In this document: positions 21,491 to 32,710 of the stretch, piece by piece | Layout: every line of letters begins with the position of its first letter | Position numbering within the stretch: the stretch's first letter is position 1 | Source: Ceratotherium simum simum | Taxonomy: Eukaryota; Chordata; Mammalia; Perissodactyla; Rhinocerotidae | DNA: 64,000 nucleotides | NCBI RefSeq assembly: GCF_000283155.1 | Contig: NW_004454181.1 | Coordinates: 24,227,236-24,291,235 of the forward strand | Direction of reading: 5' to 3' | Program-made: the position numbers and the translations under genes | The notes under the pieces: model-generated | The model's input: only the letters and a program-made list of their open reading frames with translations | The model's database searches: none | Told to the model about the DNA's origin: nothing

Positions 21491-21759
21491 ACTTTCATAT
21501 GTTTTTCTTTCAATTTTGACACTAAATTACTGATAAAAGTTTCTTGTCTGAGGGTCATTGTTCTTAACTTTCTAGCTATAATAGACCTTTGAGGTAATGG
21601 AAATTTCAAGCCACTCTGAAATAATAGTTGGAGAAAGATAAACATTTAGGGATATTGTACTTTGAGAACATAAGGGACCCTGATGTGGAATTTGAGTGAA
21701 TGTGAAATGTTAGGAAAAGATGAGTACAGGAGAAGTGAAGAAATTTGGGTTCAGAATTC

Positions 21760-22058
21760 CTGCTTCCTCACACATGCGGAGCAACAAAAATATCACGGTT
21801 TTGGCATCAGAATGATATGGGACAGAATCATTATACACGTGTTTTGAGAGAGGATTAGAGAAGTACCTATTACCCATACGCCTCCTCATTGATTGATTCA
21901 TTTAGCTGCTTTAAGGCTCAGCTCCTTCAGCTGAAAATAAGAATGATAATGCATTCTTTATGGAGTTTTTATGATAATTAACTGACAGTGTACGCAAAAG
22001 ACTGACCTAGTGCCTGGCACATTCAAGGTGCTTCATTAATGTTAGTCCTCCCCACCTT
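21760..22058 (-). mobile_element. MIR SINE
   Basis: 'GGTTTTGGCATCAGAATGATATGGGACAGAATC', then 'AAATAAGAATGATAATGC', 'GACTGACCTAGTGCCTGGCACATTCAAGGTGCTTCATTAATGTTAG' is a reverse MIR running to its 5' end. Confidence 0.75.
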
Positions 22059-22789
22059 TTTTCTTTCCTATATTAATTAAGAAAATCGTTTCTGACTTCT
22101 ATGCAGGGCTTCTTACGTCCCTGTCAAGGTAGCAATGGTTTTCTGCCAAACTGAACCAGAAAGCAAGGAATAACAAAGGGTTCAAGTGCAGAGAAGTTTT
22201 ATTATCAATAATATCAATACCACTATGAAAATTCAGTTACCTAGATGTTTGGAGAAGAGAGATAAGGCAGATATTTAGAATCAACAGGTACTGCTTGAAA
22301 AGTTAGAGTCCAAATTAGCAGGAAAGGAATCAGGTAATAGAGAAATCACTCAATGTTTAAGAACACTAACTAGTATTCACAGGACTATTTTGGGGAGCCC
22401 ACCTATGTGCTCACTTCTGGAGGAATGGTTTTATTTCATTAGTGGGTTATGGCTTCCCTTTGTATTTTATCACTCGAGATTTTTCCCTTTCCTTAATGGC
22501 AGGTAATTTGATGTTTCTTGCTTTTCAGTTTCTCTCTAATGGCATAATCTCAAAATTCTTATTAAACGCGTTTGTTTTACTGGACTTCATATTTTCTATG
22601 TTATCAACCTATTCAAAACACAATGTTAAATAACATGCACTAAGAAGTTTTTACCCAAGCTTAGCAAAAGCAAAATGGTGGTGGTGGGGGGGGTGATGTG
22701 AATGTCTATCCTGGGATAAATTAAGGTCTTCTATTTGCCTGCACCACGCTTCCAAATGTTGCAAACACTTCTAATATATGTTATCTTTC
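22059..22789. other. unique noncoding DNA
   Basis: It contains a G-rich run (GGTGGTGGTGGGGGGGGTG, 22679-22697). Nothing else is recognised. Confidence 0.4.
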
Positions 22790-22895
22790 TACCATATTTA
22801 TTCAATGGTAATACTAGGAGAATTGGATGAGGCAACACACATGAAATCTTAGAATATAGAAAGCTTTCAATAACTATGAGTTGTTAAAATGTTGA
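22790..22895 (-). mobile_element. possible MIR fragment
   Basis: 'ACTAGGAGAATTGGATGAGGCAACACACATGAAATC', 'AGCTTTCAATAACTATGAGTTGTT' resembles a reverse MIR left half. Confidence 0.45.
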
Positions 22896-24914
22896 GGCTG
22901 ATGATAATGATGGCTGCCAGTGTTTTCTAGCAGAAGTTGCAGACAAGTTTAAGATAAGTAAAAGAAATCCTCTCCATGGGGAAATGTATAAAACATGCTG
23001 GATAAGGAGAGCCTATAGGTTGAAACTACAATTAGGTTTTGGGAAGATGAAATTTATTGAGACTAACTATTAAATCTACCACAGGTAACTTAGGGGAGGA
23101 GCTCACTCTATCTTGTGATCATGGATTGAAGTCCTCCAGAATGCCTTCATAGTGAGTGTCCCTACTCTTTGGGATAAAAACTCACTCTCTAACAAAACAC
23201 AAACAAACCAGGCAGCTTGTCCCATGGAGATGACTGAGAAAGGGTCATTCTCTGTGTTCTTAAATGAGAGGTTCTCTCTCTACCTCCGGCAACTTTTGGC
23301 TTTAAATGAAGAGCCAAGATGATGAACTTAGGCCCATATTTCCTTAGATTTCCACATTAATTTGTACTCCAGAGACTTGTTTCTATAGATAAATTCCATA
23401 CTACCTAGGAAGCAACAGGGGATCTCTCTTAGAAAGTTAAGAAGGCTAGAAAAATGCAGATTGGCTTAGGTGATCATTAGTAAGTTTGGTGATGAAAGAG
23501 AAATGTGCTATTTAGTTTCCTCTTTAAGGAGGACTTGTGGCCCAGGATACTGGGAATGCTGTCAGCAAACAGCCTTCAGCTGGTAGCACCTTCAAGGATT
23601 GCATCAGCTGTAGAGAGTCACCTCATCCAACCTCACCTCTTTCCTAGGTGGCCCACATCCAACCACTGATCAAGACTGGGATAGAAGATCCTGGCCATTT
23701 GGGGATAATATGGGCTACTTTAGTTCCTGAGTTCCCCATGGCTTGGCAAGAATGTCATTGGGTCTGCTTCACAGCTCAGCTTCTCTCTTTGCTTAACCCT
23801 GAATTCTGCTGAATTCCCTCTTCTTCCACAGGTGTTAATTCTCAGGATATTCTCCCAATAAATATGCTGCACATTTAACTGTTTAAGAGTCTGCTTGCCA
23901 GAAAAACTAACCTATGACAGATTTCTACTACATAGGGTCAGTAGAAAAAACTGGATTTAAAGACTGAAAATTATGGATTCTAGTGCTGTCTGCGCCACTT
24001 ATGTGACCTTGGGCCAGGCGTCTCACATCTCTCAATGGTAGGCCTTTGTATGTGCGTGTGTGCGTGTGTGTACAGAATACAGATAAAAATACATTCCTCG
24101 TAGTGTCATATAAGAAACGAAATAAAGAATGATGGTGAGAGTGCTCTAAAGACAGTAGGATAATTTGTAAACCCCAAAGCATAATGGTGATGATAATTAC
24201 TGAACTTTCATTCTGTATTTCTTTAACATCTGAGCAAGACCTCTGCAGATTACTGTTCCTGTATTAATACATAAACACAAATGCTAGCACATTACTCTCT
24301 TGAATACTCTGGAAAAACATTCTGAAGAAGTTCTTAAATAGTCATGAGCTTGGAAAATACAGGAATATGTGTTTCTCTCCAAATGAATAGGTCAAAATAT
24401 AACTGGTAAAAAAAAGAAAAGGATAGCTAGAACTTTCTTGTAATTATCCATATTTGTATTCATGTAGCACAACTTTGTACTCTTTCATCTCAAAATTGAT
24501 TTCTAATGGAAAGAAGGAGGATTATAGAGAGCTACTGGATGAAATTCAGTTTGAATTGTATGGTTTTTTCCATTTTCTTCCAGAGAGAATTTTTAATGTT
24601 TCATATTTTGAAGATGCCACAAAAAACAAAACCAGACAGAATTGGCTAAACATGCGTTTTATAGCCCTATAAGGGAATCAGGAATCACAAAATCCAATTT
24701 CAGTGTAGAAAACTAGACATTTACATCTGGTTTCAGGGAGCCTACGGTTAGGTCCATAGATTATAAATAAAAACGAAAAGTCTACCACTTAACCAGACTT
24801 CTAAGCCTCAAATATTTCTTTTTATTTATTCATTCATTAATTTGTTTACCCATGATAATTTAATGTACAATATAGAAAGCACATGGTTCCTTGAAAGCAG
24901 CATGCACTTCTTTT
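22896..24914. other. mostly unique noncoding DNA
   Basis: It includes 23490-23920, which ends in 'AATAAATATGCTGCACATTTAACTG', 'AGAGTCTGCTTGCCAG' and 'AACTAACCTATGACAG', an ending I associate with a mid-repetitive mammalian element I cannot name. A (TG)n-like stretch lies at 24048-24070. No gene is evident. Confidence 0.35.
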
Positions 24915-25010
24915 TTCTTCACTGTTACATCCCCAGAGTTTGGCACAGTGGTTGGCACGGGGTCAGTGCTCAAAAGCATTTGTGGAACTGTTGCATGAAT
25001 AAATGAATGA
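24915..25010 (+). mobile_element. L2 LINE 3' end
   Basis: 'TTACATCCCCAGAGTTTGGCACAGTGGTTGGCACGGGGTCAGTGCTCAAAAGC', 'TGCATGAATAAATGAATGA' is the L2 terminus. Confidence 0.88.
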
Positions 25011-25194
25011 AAAAACTGTGCTGGGTTCTCTAGCTGAAAGCCAAAATGAATCAGTCATAGATCGTAGATCCTTGTCTCCTCTCATGCCTCCGCTGAATGT
25101 CTCCTCCTCTGCTCAGGTTGTAAATATTGTCAGTTGTCAAGCTTTTCACTATCCTTTACCTAGGCAGGCTCATCAAACTCAATATTTTTCTTTT

Positions 25195-26625
25195 AATTAA
25201 TTGAAAATATACATTCAGAAAAATGCACAGATCATAAGTGGACAGCATCATGATTCGTATTGGATGAATATACTCATGAAACCAGCACCCAGATCGGGAT
25301 ATAGAATATTGCCTGCAGCCCAGAAGCCTCCCTCAAGCCCAATCTCACCATTATTCCCTATATTTCACAATTTTTGTTTTCATAAGATTTTATTTTTACC
25401 TGATTTTAAACTTTATAAAAAATGAAAACACATAGATTGTACTTTTTCATATCTGGCTTCTTTTGCTTAATGTTATGTTTGAGACTGATCTCTATTAGGT
25501 ATACTAATAATTACTTTATTTTCATTTCTGGATATTACCCATTGTATGACTATTCTACAATCTATTTATCCATTCTCCTGTTGATGGATATTTGGCATTT
25601 GGGTTGTTTTCAGTTTTGGCTACTAGGATTAATGCTGCTGTGAATAATCTTATGTATCCTTTGGTGCACATGGTTAAGCATTTTGTTGAGTATATATTTA
25701 GGAGCGTAACAGGGTATACACTTTTCAGTGTAAATATATATATGTATTACCAAAGAGTTCTCCAGAGCAGTTGTATTGGATAAGCAGTGTGTGAGCGTTC
25801 TAGTTGCTCCACATCCCTGCCAACAATTGCTACTTTTGTTTTTTTATTTTAGCCTTTCTGATGTATGTGTAAAGGTATCTTATTGTGGTTTTAATTTGCA
25901 ATTCCTTGATAAATAATGAAATTGAGCTCTTTTTCATATGTCTATTGGCCATTGGGATATTCTTTTTGGTGAAGTGCCTGTTTGGTTGTTTTTCTATTGG
26001 TTTTTAATGTATTTTGGTTGTGAGTCCTTGTTAGGCAAATGTATCGCAAATATATTCTCCCACTCTATTGCTTGACTTTTCACTCTTTCCGTGGTGTTTT
26101 GTTCTGTTTTTTTCTGATGAGAGAAGTTCTTAAATTTGGAGTAGTCCTGTATAAGAAATATTTTCTCCCCCTCAAGGTCATAAAGATAAACTCCTACCAT
26201 CTCTTCTAAAAACTTATTGTTTTACTCTTTCCATTTAGATTAACATTCTACCTAGAATTAGTTTTTGCATTCAGTAGGAAATAAGACTTAAGATATATTT
26301 TTTCCATATGGATATCCAATTTATCTAGCATTATTTACTGAAAAGACCATGGTTTCTCTACTTCACTATAGTATCTGTCAACTTTGTCATCAATCATGTG
26401 ACTATGTGTATAGGAGTCTCTTTCTGGACTCTTTTTATTCCATTCTATTTATTCCATCAATATATTTATTTCTATCCTTGTGCTAATATAGCATTGTCAT
26501 TATTACTGTTACTTTATATTAATTATGATACGTAGAAAGTAAGTCTTCCAACTTTGTTCTTCTTAAATAGTGTTGGCTGCTCTTGTTCTTTTGAATTTCT
26601 ATAACATTTTAGAATCAACCTATAA
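25195..26625 (-). mobile_element. L1M 3' region (3' UTR and ORF2 C-terminal half)
   Basis: About 1.4 kb of minus-strand L1. The plus strand shows the complement of the ORF2 end and UTR in order: 'TATTTATCCATTCTCCTGTTGATGGATATTTGG', 'GCTACTAGGATTAATGCTGCTGTGAATAATC', 'TTATTGTGGTTTTAATTTGCAATTCC', 'ATATTCTCCCACTCTATTGC'. All frames are broken. The divergence suggests an old L1M subfamily. Confidence 0.9.
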
Positions 26626-26627
26626 AT

Positions 26628-26682
26628 TCTCTCTCTCTCTTTCTCCCCCCCTCTCATACACACACACACCAAAAAAAAAATA
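26628..26682. repeat. (CT)n-(CA)n-(A)n low-complexity tract
   Basis: CTCTCT, then CCCCCCC, then CACACACA and a 10-base A run, directly adjoining the broken 5' end of the minus-strand L1. Confidence 0.85.
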
Positions 26683-26697
26683 AACACTTCACAAAGT

Positions 26698-26765
26698 TGG
26701 TTAAAAATTTTAAAATCAATAAATGCAATTTACCACACTACCAGAAAAATGGAAAAATAGAATAT
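26698..26765 (+). mobile_element. possible small L1 ORF2 fragment in opposite orientation
   Basis: 'AAAATCAATAAATGCAATTTACCACACTACCAGAAAAATGG' resembles the L1 RT-region stretch 'AATCAATAAATGTAATCCACC'. It would be a piece in inverted orientation next to the 25195-26625 L1. Confidence 0.4.
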
Positions 26766-27359
26766 TTTAACTCTATACATACTTTGAAGTCCACAATACA
26801 TTATTCTTAAAGTTTTTATTACTGTGTTATTAATATTATTATTGTTACTTCCTATTTTCATTGCCTACTGCATTCCATGCTTACATCTGGTTTCATATTC
26901 TTTCTCCCTGAAGTATCATATGCACTAGATATCTGAATCCATACATACATATATATTCGTACCAGTCTTGGCCATTTCACAGTAGTTCATTGACTGCTTC
27001 CTTCTTTTTGAGTTGCTCTCTACCTTTGTTTCCATGACAACTATGTTCCAGATTTTCTTCATTCCACACTGACCCCACCTTCTCTGTCCTTTGTGGGCTC
27101 ACTTTCCTCTGCCTGACCCTTAAATGTTAACATTTCACAGGCTTCTGTTTTGCCATCATTCACTGACTTCACCCTGTGGTGCTAATGCCCAAGTGAGGCA
27201 GAAGAACACACAAACTCCTTTGGGGAGGCAGATAAGAAACTCTGGAAGGAGGAAGGAGATAGGTCATAGAGCTTACATCTTTATTAAAAGGAAAAATGTG
27301 GTAAACAAAAGTCAGTAATACCACTTGTCACCCTTGCTGGTGATTGGGTAAAGCCACCC
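26766..27359. other. unique or unrecognised noncoding DNA
   Basis: A short (TTA)n-like stretch lies at 26815-26850. Nothing else is identified. Confidence 0.35.
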
Positions 27360-27815
27360 ACTTTTGTCCTTCAAATGCTAACTCCTAAACCTCTGGAACT
27401 TCCTCTGACTGCTCACCTGAGCGTGCCCTAATATCAAATAGATGGTCACATTTAAATGTCCTGCAAATACCACACACTCGGCGTGTCCCAAAATAAACTT
27501 ATAACCCAGCCTATCCTATCCTACTGGGTGCCATATCTCTGTGAATGATTCCATCTTTGACCCAAACACCTAAGCCAGAAAACTTCGAGTGCTGCATATT
27601 TCCTTCTTGTCAATACTCAGCTCAAATATCACATCCTCCCAAGTGTGTATGTGTGTGTGTGAAATACTGTGTATACTATACCGTATTATTATATATTTTG
27701 GCATGTCTGTCCCCTTTACCTGTCTGTAAGTTGCTCAATGGCAGACACTGTTTCTTAGTAACCTCTGAATACCCAGTGCCTAGCATGGCTCACTGCTTAT
27801 AAATATTTTTTTAAC
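27360..27815 (+). mobile_element. L2 LINE, ORF2 3' part and 3' end
   Basis: Blocks characteristic of L2 appear in order: 'GTGTCCCAAAATAAACTTATAACC', 'GTGAATGATTCCATCTTTGACC', 'CACCTAAGCCAGAAAACTTCGAGTG', 'TACTCAGCTCAAATATCACATCCTCCC', then the 3' end 'GTTGCTCAATGGCAGACACTG', 'CCCAGTGCCTAGCATGG'. An internal deletion and a short TG run (about 27645-27662) break it up. Confidence 0.8.
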
Positions 27816-27879
27816 CAGTGTGCATATTTCAAGGTTAAATGAGGTAAGTGTCATGGAAGTAGAACATTTGGATTGCTGT

Positions 27880-27975
27880 GGGGGTCACCAGAGGGAAAGG
27901 ATTCTTGGGACTGGGGACATCAAGAAAGGCTTCATGGAGGAAGTGGCAGTTAGATAGGATTGGACGACTAAACAT
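27880..27975 (-). mobile_element. L2 LINE fragment
   Basis: 'AAGAAAGGCTTCATGGAGGAAGTGGCAGTTAGATAGG' matches the complement of the L2 'CACCTCCTCCGGGAAGCCTT' region. Confidence 0.7.
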
Positions 27976-28014
27976 GGCAAGGAGGGGATTCTAGACTGAT
28001 ACTTAGTATTGGTA

Positions 28015-28185
28015 TTTCCTGGCATAAGTTGTATAACATGTGTAAGCCTCAGTTTTCTCATATGTAAATAGGGATAATTATAGTTTTTTACTATATCTCT
28101 GAGAATTAGACGAGATGGTACACATAAAGCACTTAGGCAAGTGCCTGGCACACAAGAACCGCTCGGTAAATGTTACTTGTTAATA
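28015..28185 (-). mobile_element. MIR SINE
   Basis: 'AAGCCTCAGTTTTCTCATATGTAAATAGGGATAATTATAG', 'GTACACATAAAGCACTTAGGCAAGTGCCTGGCACAC' is a clear reverse MIR. Confidence 0.9.
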
Positions 28186-29052
28186 TTAATGAAAGCAGAG
28201 CTCAGGCACCGGCAATCAGGAGAGGACAGGAGTTAGGGTGTACAGGAGTGCAGGGTGCAGGAGAGGGTAGGAGATCTCTGTGGTTTGAAAAACAACACAT
28301 GAAGGAGAGTATTGCAAATTTAGGCTGGAAAGTGAAGAGAGATTTAATTCACAGAGTATAGTGAATGCCCTCAGTGGTCTTAATTCTGAAATATGTAATC
28401 ATCTGAACAATAGAACTTAATTAATGGAAGTAGGGCAAAGGGCGCATGTAGTTGGCATGCAGGCCTTCGCTACCTCTATTCTGTGCCGATGTCCGACAGT
28501 CATAACTGATGCCGCACCCAGATGTGGTTTCCAAATTCTTGACAGATTGGTCCAGGCAGGCATTGTCAATCAATCAGGAACCTACTTACCGTCTCTGAAT
28601 AGCAAGGGTCTGTGGCTTCACTTAATTTTACTTGTGCAGACATAGCTAAAGTAGGCGAGAAACTAGACAGTCCCTAACCAAATGATATGAGAATAATTGA
28701 AAGAACAATTATTAGTTAAGAGGCACATTTCTAGTCTATACCTTGAAATGTCCAAGCTTTTATCCTTTGCATTAGTATGACCCATCAGAGCTTTCAATAT
28801 ACATGATATACCATATGTATGATCTCGTTTCATCTTCTGAACAACCCATGTTGGTTTAGAACCAAACTCACAGAATCTGCTTCACAAATAAGCTAACTGA
28901 TGCTGTGTGCTGCCTTCAAAATTCTCGAGTAAATTAACGTTAGCACCAAGGTTGAAACCCTGCCCTAACACCGAGCTGAAGGAACAGGGGCTGATTCTTC
29001 TGCATAGGTTTTGCCCTCTACCTCAGTATTCTAGTGTGGATCCAGTTTCCAA
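28186..29052. other. unique noncoding DNA
   Basis: No repeat or gene recognised. Two short plus-strand frames (63 and 73 codons) have no domain. Confidence 0.4.
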
Positions 29053-29215
29053 TTAACTAACAATCATAAGCTTGATCAGAAGCACCCTTCCCTTTCTTTT
29101 ATTACAATTCCCTTTTAGTTTGTTTAGTTCAGCTACAGAGCTTCAGAAGTGATCTCTGAAAAGAATAGATGCTTAATTAATTGCAGGTTCCCTCCTATCT
29201 CTTGTCTAGGGGGCC
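29053..29215 (+). repeat. low-copy duplicated segment, copy A (TAATTA-rich)
   Basis: 163 bp that recurs at 29623-29781, 570 bp downstream in the same orientation, with small differences. Shared words include 'TCATAAGCTT', 'ATCAGAAGC', 'TTTAGTTCAGCTAC', 'GAGCTTCAG' and 'AGAATAGATGCTTAATTAAT'. It contains TTAATTAATT, a double homeodomain core. Confidence 0.9.
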
Positions 29216-29622
29216 TGTGAACTATTGAACTAATTGATCCCAGAAGCCCAGTAATAGAAGAATAATGACTTTTTGTCAACCTCAGCTGCACACTGACGGT
29301 ATCAGTTTAGGAGCTGGCAATTTATGCCTTTTACTCTCTTGGATCTCCACAGCTTGTTTTCTGGACTCTGATCGGGAGGCAGGCCTGGAATTATTCTACA
29401 TGCTTGTTAATTAAGATACATGCAATGTGGCAGCATTAGAAAGGCACAACCGTTTGGAACAAACCATGTTCCAAGGGAATAAATAGAAATGAAAGCTGTG
29501 CTTTCCCGTGACGGGAATGCTCTGCATCACCCCTTTCTGCACTACAGGACCCAAAGTACTCACTCTTCATGGTCAAGATCAAATGCTTTCTCCCTCTAGT
29601 CAACTCGCTCTCTTCCTGACCT
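29216..29622. other. unique spacer between the two duplicated segments
   Basis: The spacer has AACTAATTG and 'TTGTTAATTAAGATACATGCA' words and no mammalian repeat family I recognise. It may be a conserved noncoding element. Confidence 0.4.
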
Positions 29623-29781
29623 TTAACTAATAGTCATAAGCTTTATCAGAAGCTCACTTTCCTTTTTTTAATTACAATTCCTTTTTAGTTGGTTTAGTTC
29701 AGCTACTGAGCTTCAGTAATCATTGAAAAGAATAGATGCTTAATTAATTACAGGTTCCCTCCTTCTCTTGTCTAGAGGGCC
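29623..29781 (+). repeat. low-copy duplicated segment, copy B
   Basis: 159 bp matching copy A (29053-29215) with a few indels. It ends at the same TTGTCTAGAGGGCC point (copy A has TTGTCTAGGGGGCC). The flanks beyond the duplicated part are unrelated. Confidence 0.9.
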
Positions 29782-30124
29782 AGTACCCTAGATGGGTTGG
29801 GAAGATGTGTTCTGAGCTCCTCACCTTGACCCCATCCATCAAATACTTGGGGAAACTCTAAATTGAGTGAAGGTCAGCAGTTTACTTTACTGTAGGACTC
29901 AGAGCCTTTATATCTCTGGGCGAGTAAAATAGTATTCATTACCTCTTGTCTTTTCCATGCATTTTGACTTCTGATCGCATTTTACTTCACGTTCTATTTT
30001 ATAGTGAAATTTATCTTTCCCTATTTTCTTTAATATGTGTAAAGCTTCTCTCTAAAATTAGACTTTAAGCACTTGAAACTGAAGATATAATAGATTTATT
30101 TAGTAGATCCCATAATACCCAGTG
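29782..30124. other. unique noncoding DNA
   Basis: I recognise nothing specific here. Confidence 0.4.
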
Positions 30125-30200
30125 TGGTACTGAGATTATGTTATTAATTCCATGTTTCAGATGTGGAAATGGAGAGTCAGAGAATGAAGTGAATTTCTTA
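30125..30200 (+). mobile_element. possible MIR fragment
   Basis: 'TTATTAATTCCATGTTTCAGATGTGGAAATGGAGAGTCAGAGAATG' resembles the MIR core 'CCCATTTTACAGATGAGGAAACTGAGGC'. Confidence 0.45.
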
Positions 30201-30204
30201 GGGT

Positions 30205-30385
30205 TTCTACTCTTCACTCAAGGGCTCTTTGGCTATACAGCCTTGTCTCAGTTTCCTTGTCTGTAAAATGGGAATATTAATAGTATCTACCTGGGGGTTT
30301 TTTAAATGAGGATTAATTGAGTTGGCTTATGGAAACTCTTTGGTACAGTGAGTAGCATAGAGTAAATAATAAAGATTATATATAT
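30205..30385 (-). mobile_element. MIR SINE
   Basis: 'CAGCCTTGTCTCAGTTTCCTTGTCTGTAAAATGGGAATATTAATAG' is a reverse MIR, followed by its 5' part and an AT-rich (TATA/TTA) stretch. Confidence 0.9.
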
Positions 30386-30904
30386 TATTATATGCAAATT
30401 ATATGCAAATACATGAAAGAAAATAGAATATATTGTGACCACCCAGCAAATAACTATACAACTGAGGTCTTTAGCCAAGTGGTCTGCAGTTCAGCAACTG
30501 TCCTTTTGCATCTAGTTTATCAGAAATAGGAGTAACCTTTTCTCCTGATGACTTCCAAGTAGTTCAGCCAGCCACTAAGAGACACAACAGCTTGACTGTG
30601 GAAGACATTCTGTTCCAAGGTATTGGCCTATAATAGAATTCAACTCTCAGCTCACTGTGTGCTCATCTGGAAAGTTCTGTTCCTGCTTTCTATGACTTTC
30701 CTCCAGAAAGAAAATATTCTAACTTAGTATTGGGGGTTTAGGGTGGAAGAACCTGATCAATTTTAACATATCTTAGGTTTACCATTTTTGTAGAGCAGGA
30801 AAAGTCAAATGGAAGCTTGAAAGGAGGGAAGGGGAAAAATATCAAATGGACACACAACTCATTACAAGGTTACAAGTGTTTGAATACTTTGAATTTGGAA
30901 TTAT
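30386..30904. other. unique noncoding DNA
   Basis: Two ATATGCAAAT octamer-like words occur at its left edge (about 30391-30410). Otherwise nothing is recognised. Confidence 0.4.
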
Positions 30905-31125
30905 GAATGGTGGAGTGAAACAAGAATAGGATCTGGAATCAGAGAACCAAGATTCTAATCCTGGCCACATCATTAGTTTGTTGTGTATGACAGTTAAAAT
31001 TTGTTTTCTCATCTGAAAATGGGTGCAATAGTAGCAGCTACCCCACAGGACTATGGGGAGGGTAAAGTGAGATAATGTATGGGAATGCATCCAGTAAGTG
31101 TTCACTATTGTCTTTAGAAGTGAAC
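30905..31125 (-). mobile_element. MIR SINE
   Basis: 'ATTCTAATCCTGGCCACATCATTAG', 'TTTTCTCATCTGAAAATGGGTGCAATAGTAGCAGC' and 'ATAATGTATGGGAATGCATCCAGTAAGTGTTC' give a full-length reverse MIR. Confidence 0.88.
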
Positions 31126-31544
31126 GACCACTGTTATAATCATTCAACTACCCAGAAAATGTGACACTGCCAGCATTATTCTAGCTTATTGTTCAATGGA
31201 AAATAAAGCAGTATGTTTAATCTACAAAAACATAACCTGAGAACACAAAAAATTAGGACCAATTATTCACACCACAATATGCTTCCAAGATTTTTTTTTT
31301 TAACTCTTCTACATATTTCCCTTGAACATAGCTATAGCTTCCATAGTATATAAACCTTTTTTTAAATTATATGAAAGAGAAGGGCATTGAAGAAACTTAT
31401 AAATGAACTTGACTGTTGCTTATTGAGGATCAATCACAGACAATGATTAAAATGACAATATAGTCTATTTAAGCTGTGAAAAATAGCATTTGATTTGCCA
31501 ATATTAATCAAATTTCCTTAACTTTGGGGGTACTGAATGGAAGC
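31126..31544. other. unique noncoding DNA
   Basis: I recognise nothing apart from short T runs. Confidence 0.4.
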
Positions 31545-31775
31545 TGTGAATAGAGCCTGTGTAAAAACACAGACCTTGATTTCAGACCAGGGTGCTGTTT
31601 GCAAGTCTGACCCTTGTAAGCTGCAAAAACTTGGGCAAATAGGTAACCCTCTTAGCCTCATCAGTAAAATGGGAATATTAGTTTCTGTGGGCTGTAATGA
31701 GGATCGAGTGAGCTAACACATCTATAGATAGAGCCCAGCACTTATTAAGCATCTAATCAATTTTAGTTATTCGTT
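31545..31775 (-). mobile_element. MIR SINE
   Basis: 'CTTGGGCAAATAGGTAACCCTCTTAGCCTCATCAGTAAAATGGGAATATTAG' and 'GAGTGAGCTAACACATCTATAG', 'AGCCCAGCACTTATTAAGCATC' follow reverse MIR. Confidence 0.85.
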
Positions 31776-32554
31776 TTCCTTCCTGTTCTACCTGGGGTAT
31801 TGTTGTACCTTACCGCACCATTACCTAGGGAGGTGGATTGTACAGAATCCTTTCTATATCCGTGACATCTGCTTGAGCTCTAGAGAGATATGGAATGTAA
31901 GAGCTGGCCAGGGCATGAGAAATCATCTAGTTTCAAACCATCTTTTCTCAGACGGGTTTCTGACGCTCTGATCAGCTATGTTCTGTTTAGAGCCCACGTC
32001 TCTACACCCTCCTCCCCACATTCTCCATCCTCATTATCCACTGAGGGACATCTGAGAACACGACGGAAGGGAATGGACCCGGAGACATGGAGTGTCCAAA
32101 GGGAGGTGAGAGGAAATTTCACCTGTTAGAAAGGGAACTTGGAATAAGTTTAGACTTGAATCAGAAGAAAAACATGCCCTTAAGCCCTTTTCAAATAAGC
32201 CCATAGCCAAAGGCAATCACTTGCAGCAAAAGAAAATGTTGAGTTAAATGAATTAAAAGTGAGAGACCCATTTAATGAGTATCAGCTAAGGTATAGATTC
32301 ATGCACAATAAAATTCTGCATTTGACAGATTTTTTACTACTCTGCATTTCAAGTTTGTACAAAAAGCTAATAATTTTTCTCGATAGGGCATTCTTCCCAA
32401 ATGCGTTTAATCAGTGATAAGAACAACAAAAAGGCCTCATTCTATGCCTCAGCCTTTATAGTTCTCTGTATGCATTTTTTACGTTTAATATAAAATTGCT
32501 CTTTGGGGAAAGGGTTTAACAGGACTGGGCAATGCTTTGGATATAGATCAGCAT
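31776..32554. other. mostly unique noncoding DNA
   Basis: 'GGAATGTAAGAGCTGG...GAAATCATCTAG' near 31889-31930 resembles the head of an ancient CR1/SINE-type repeat. Nothing coding is supported. Confidence 0.35.
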
Positions 32555-32710
32555 TCAGGAATGTCAGAGCTGGAAGTGTCCTTAGGAATCATATTAGAGA
32601 TCATTTTCAATATTGGAAACCAAGACACCAAGGCAATTTATAGCAGAAAACCTGGTTCTCCTGCAGAAGTGCTTTATAAGCTTCCAGATTATCAAGTCTT
32701 ATGCTTAGGA
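32555..32710 (+). mobile_element. ancient CR1/MIR-like repeat fragment
   Basis: 'GGAATGTCAGAGCTGGAAGTGTCCTTAGGAATCATATTAGAGATC' has the style of ancient 'GAGCTGGAAGGGACCTTAGAGATCATC' repeats. The rest is diverged. Confidence 0.4.
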
